Shown piece by piece: positions 63,711-64,000 of a stretch of DNA of 64,000 nucleotides. The first letter of the stretch is position 1. Every line of letters starts with the position of its first letter. The notes under the pieces were generated by a model. That model worked only from the letters and a program-made list of their open reading frames with translations. It made no database searches and was not told the DNA's origin. The stretch comes from Molossus alvarezi. Lineage: Eukaryota; Chordata; Mammalia; Chiroptera; Molossidae. Made by a program: the position numbers and the translations under genes. The stretch covers positions 33,078,986-33,142,985 of the forward strand of contig CM073905.1 in NCBI GenBank assembly GCA_037176705.1, in the 5' to 3' direction.

Positions 63711-64000
63711 CCCAGTCTATTTGTATCCCGGGCCTGGGCCACCCGGGGTCAGCCCACAGGGTCTCCCACAGGTCAGCCCTTCCCGAGACTAAGACCTCGG
63801 GTTTCTCCCCGAGCATCCCATGCGGTGCCCGGGAGGCTGCGGAGGGGGCTCCTCCCGCACTGCGCTGGGCCCGGAGAGGCGGGGAAGAGGCTCCCTGTTG
63901 GCCTGTGGTTCCTCCCCACCTAGCTGTCTCTGTCGGGTCCCAGGGCCCCTCGCCCCATCAGCTCAGCGAGCTGGGCCGCACCCCTGCCAACCCCCACCCT
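63711..64000. other. Unassigned GC-rich end of window
   Basis: High GC with moderate CpG; runs off the window. No feature recognised. Confidence 0.35.

Overview
This window is nuclear DNA from a placental mammal, almost certainly a bat. The best evidence is a dense set of tRNA-derived SINEs of the Ves (bat) family: 23 pieces on both strands, many flanked by clear target-site duplications (TSDs). Heads of the form GCCCTGGCCGGTTTGGCTCAG or GCCCGGCCGGTGTGGCTCAG, internal A- and B-box promoter sequences and CT-rich tails are the bat signature. The older background (MIR, L2, L3/CR1-like pieces, MER5A, MaLR LTRs) is ordinary for placentals. I cannot fix the bat family. I see no Helitron, piggyBac or mariner copies, which weakly argues against the transposon-rich vespertilionids.

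I find no protein-coding gene, tRNA, rRNA, snRNA or CRISPR array that I can defend. Open frames up to about 300 codons cross SINEs, MIRs, LTRs and microsatellites, or are no longer than GC-rich DNA gives by chance. The window is best read as intergenic or deep intronic sequence. One short minus-strand frame (43516-43815) has coding-like base composition and is reported as a weak exon candidate only.

Layout. 1-6 kb: L2 remnants, an old L1, and a three-level nest (L2, then a MaLR LTR, then an L1). 6-15 kb: MIRs, five Ves SINEs, a split L1 and an ERV-type LTR. 15-23 kb: mostly unassigned sequence plus a palindromic MITE broken by a young SINE. 23-31 kb: an L1 3' end split by a SINE, a SINE-in-SINE nest, and a CpG-dense block next to AT-rich sequence. 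31-50 kb: MER5A, hAT remnants, L2, four ancient LTR copies, a perfect RFX X-box match and a 49-bp tailless SINE head with TSDs. 50-64 kb: a MIR inside a MIR, a MIR split by a hAT element, a 265-bp purine tract, two LTRs (one split by a second palindromic MITE) and several MIRs.

The relative order of events can be read from the nesting: MIR/L2 first, then MaLR and hAT, then L1, then short-class Ves, then long-class Ves. Repeat family names are from recognition by eye, so boundaries of ancient repeats are good to about 10-30 bp; SINE boundaries with TSDs are good to a few bases.
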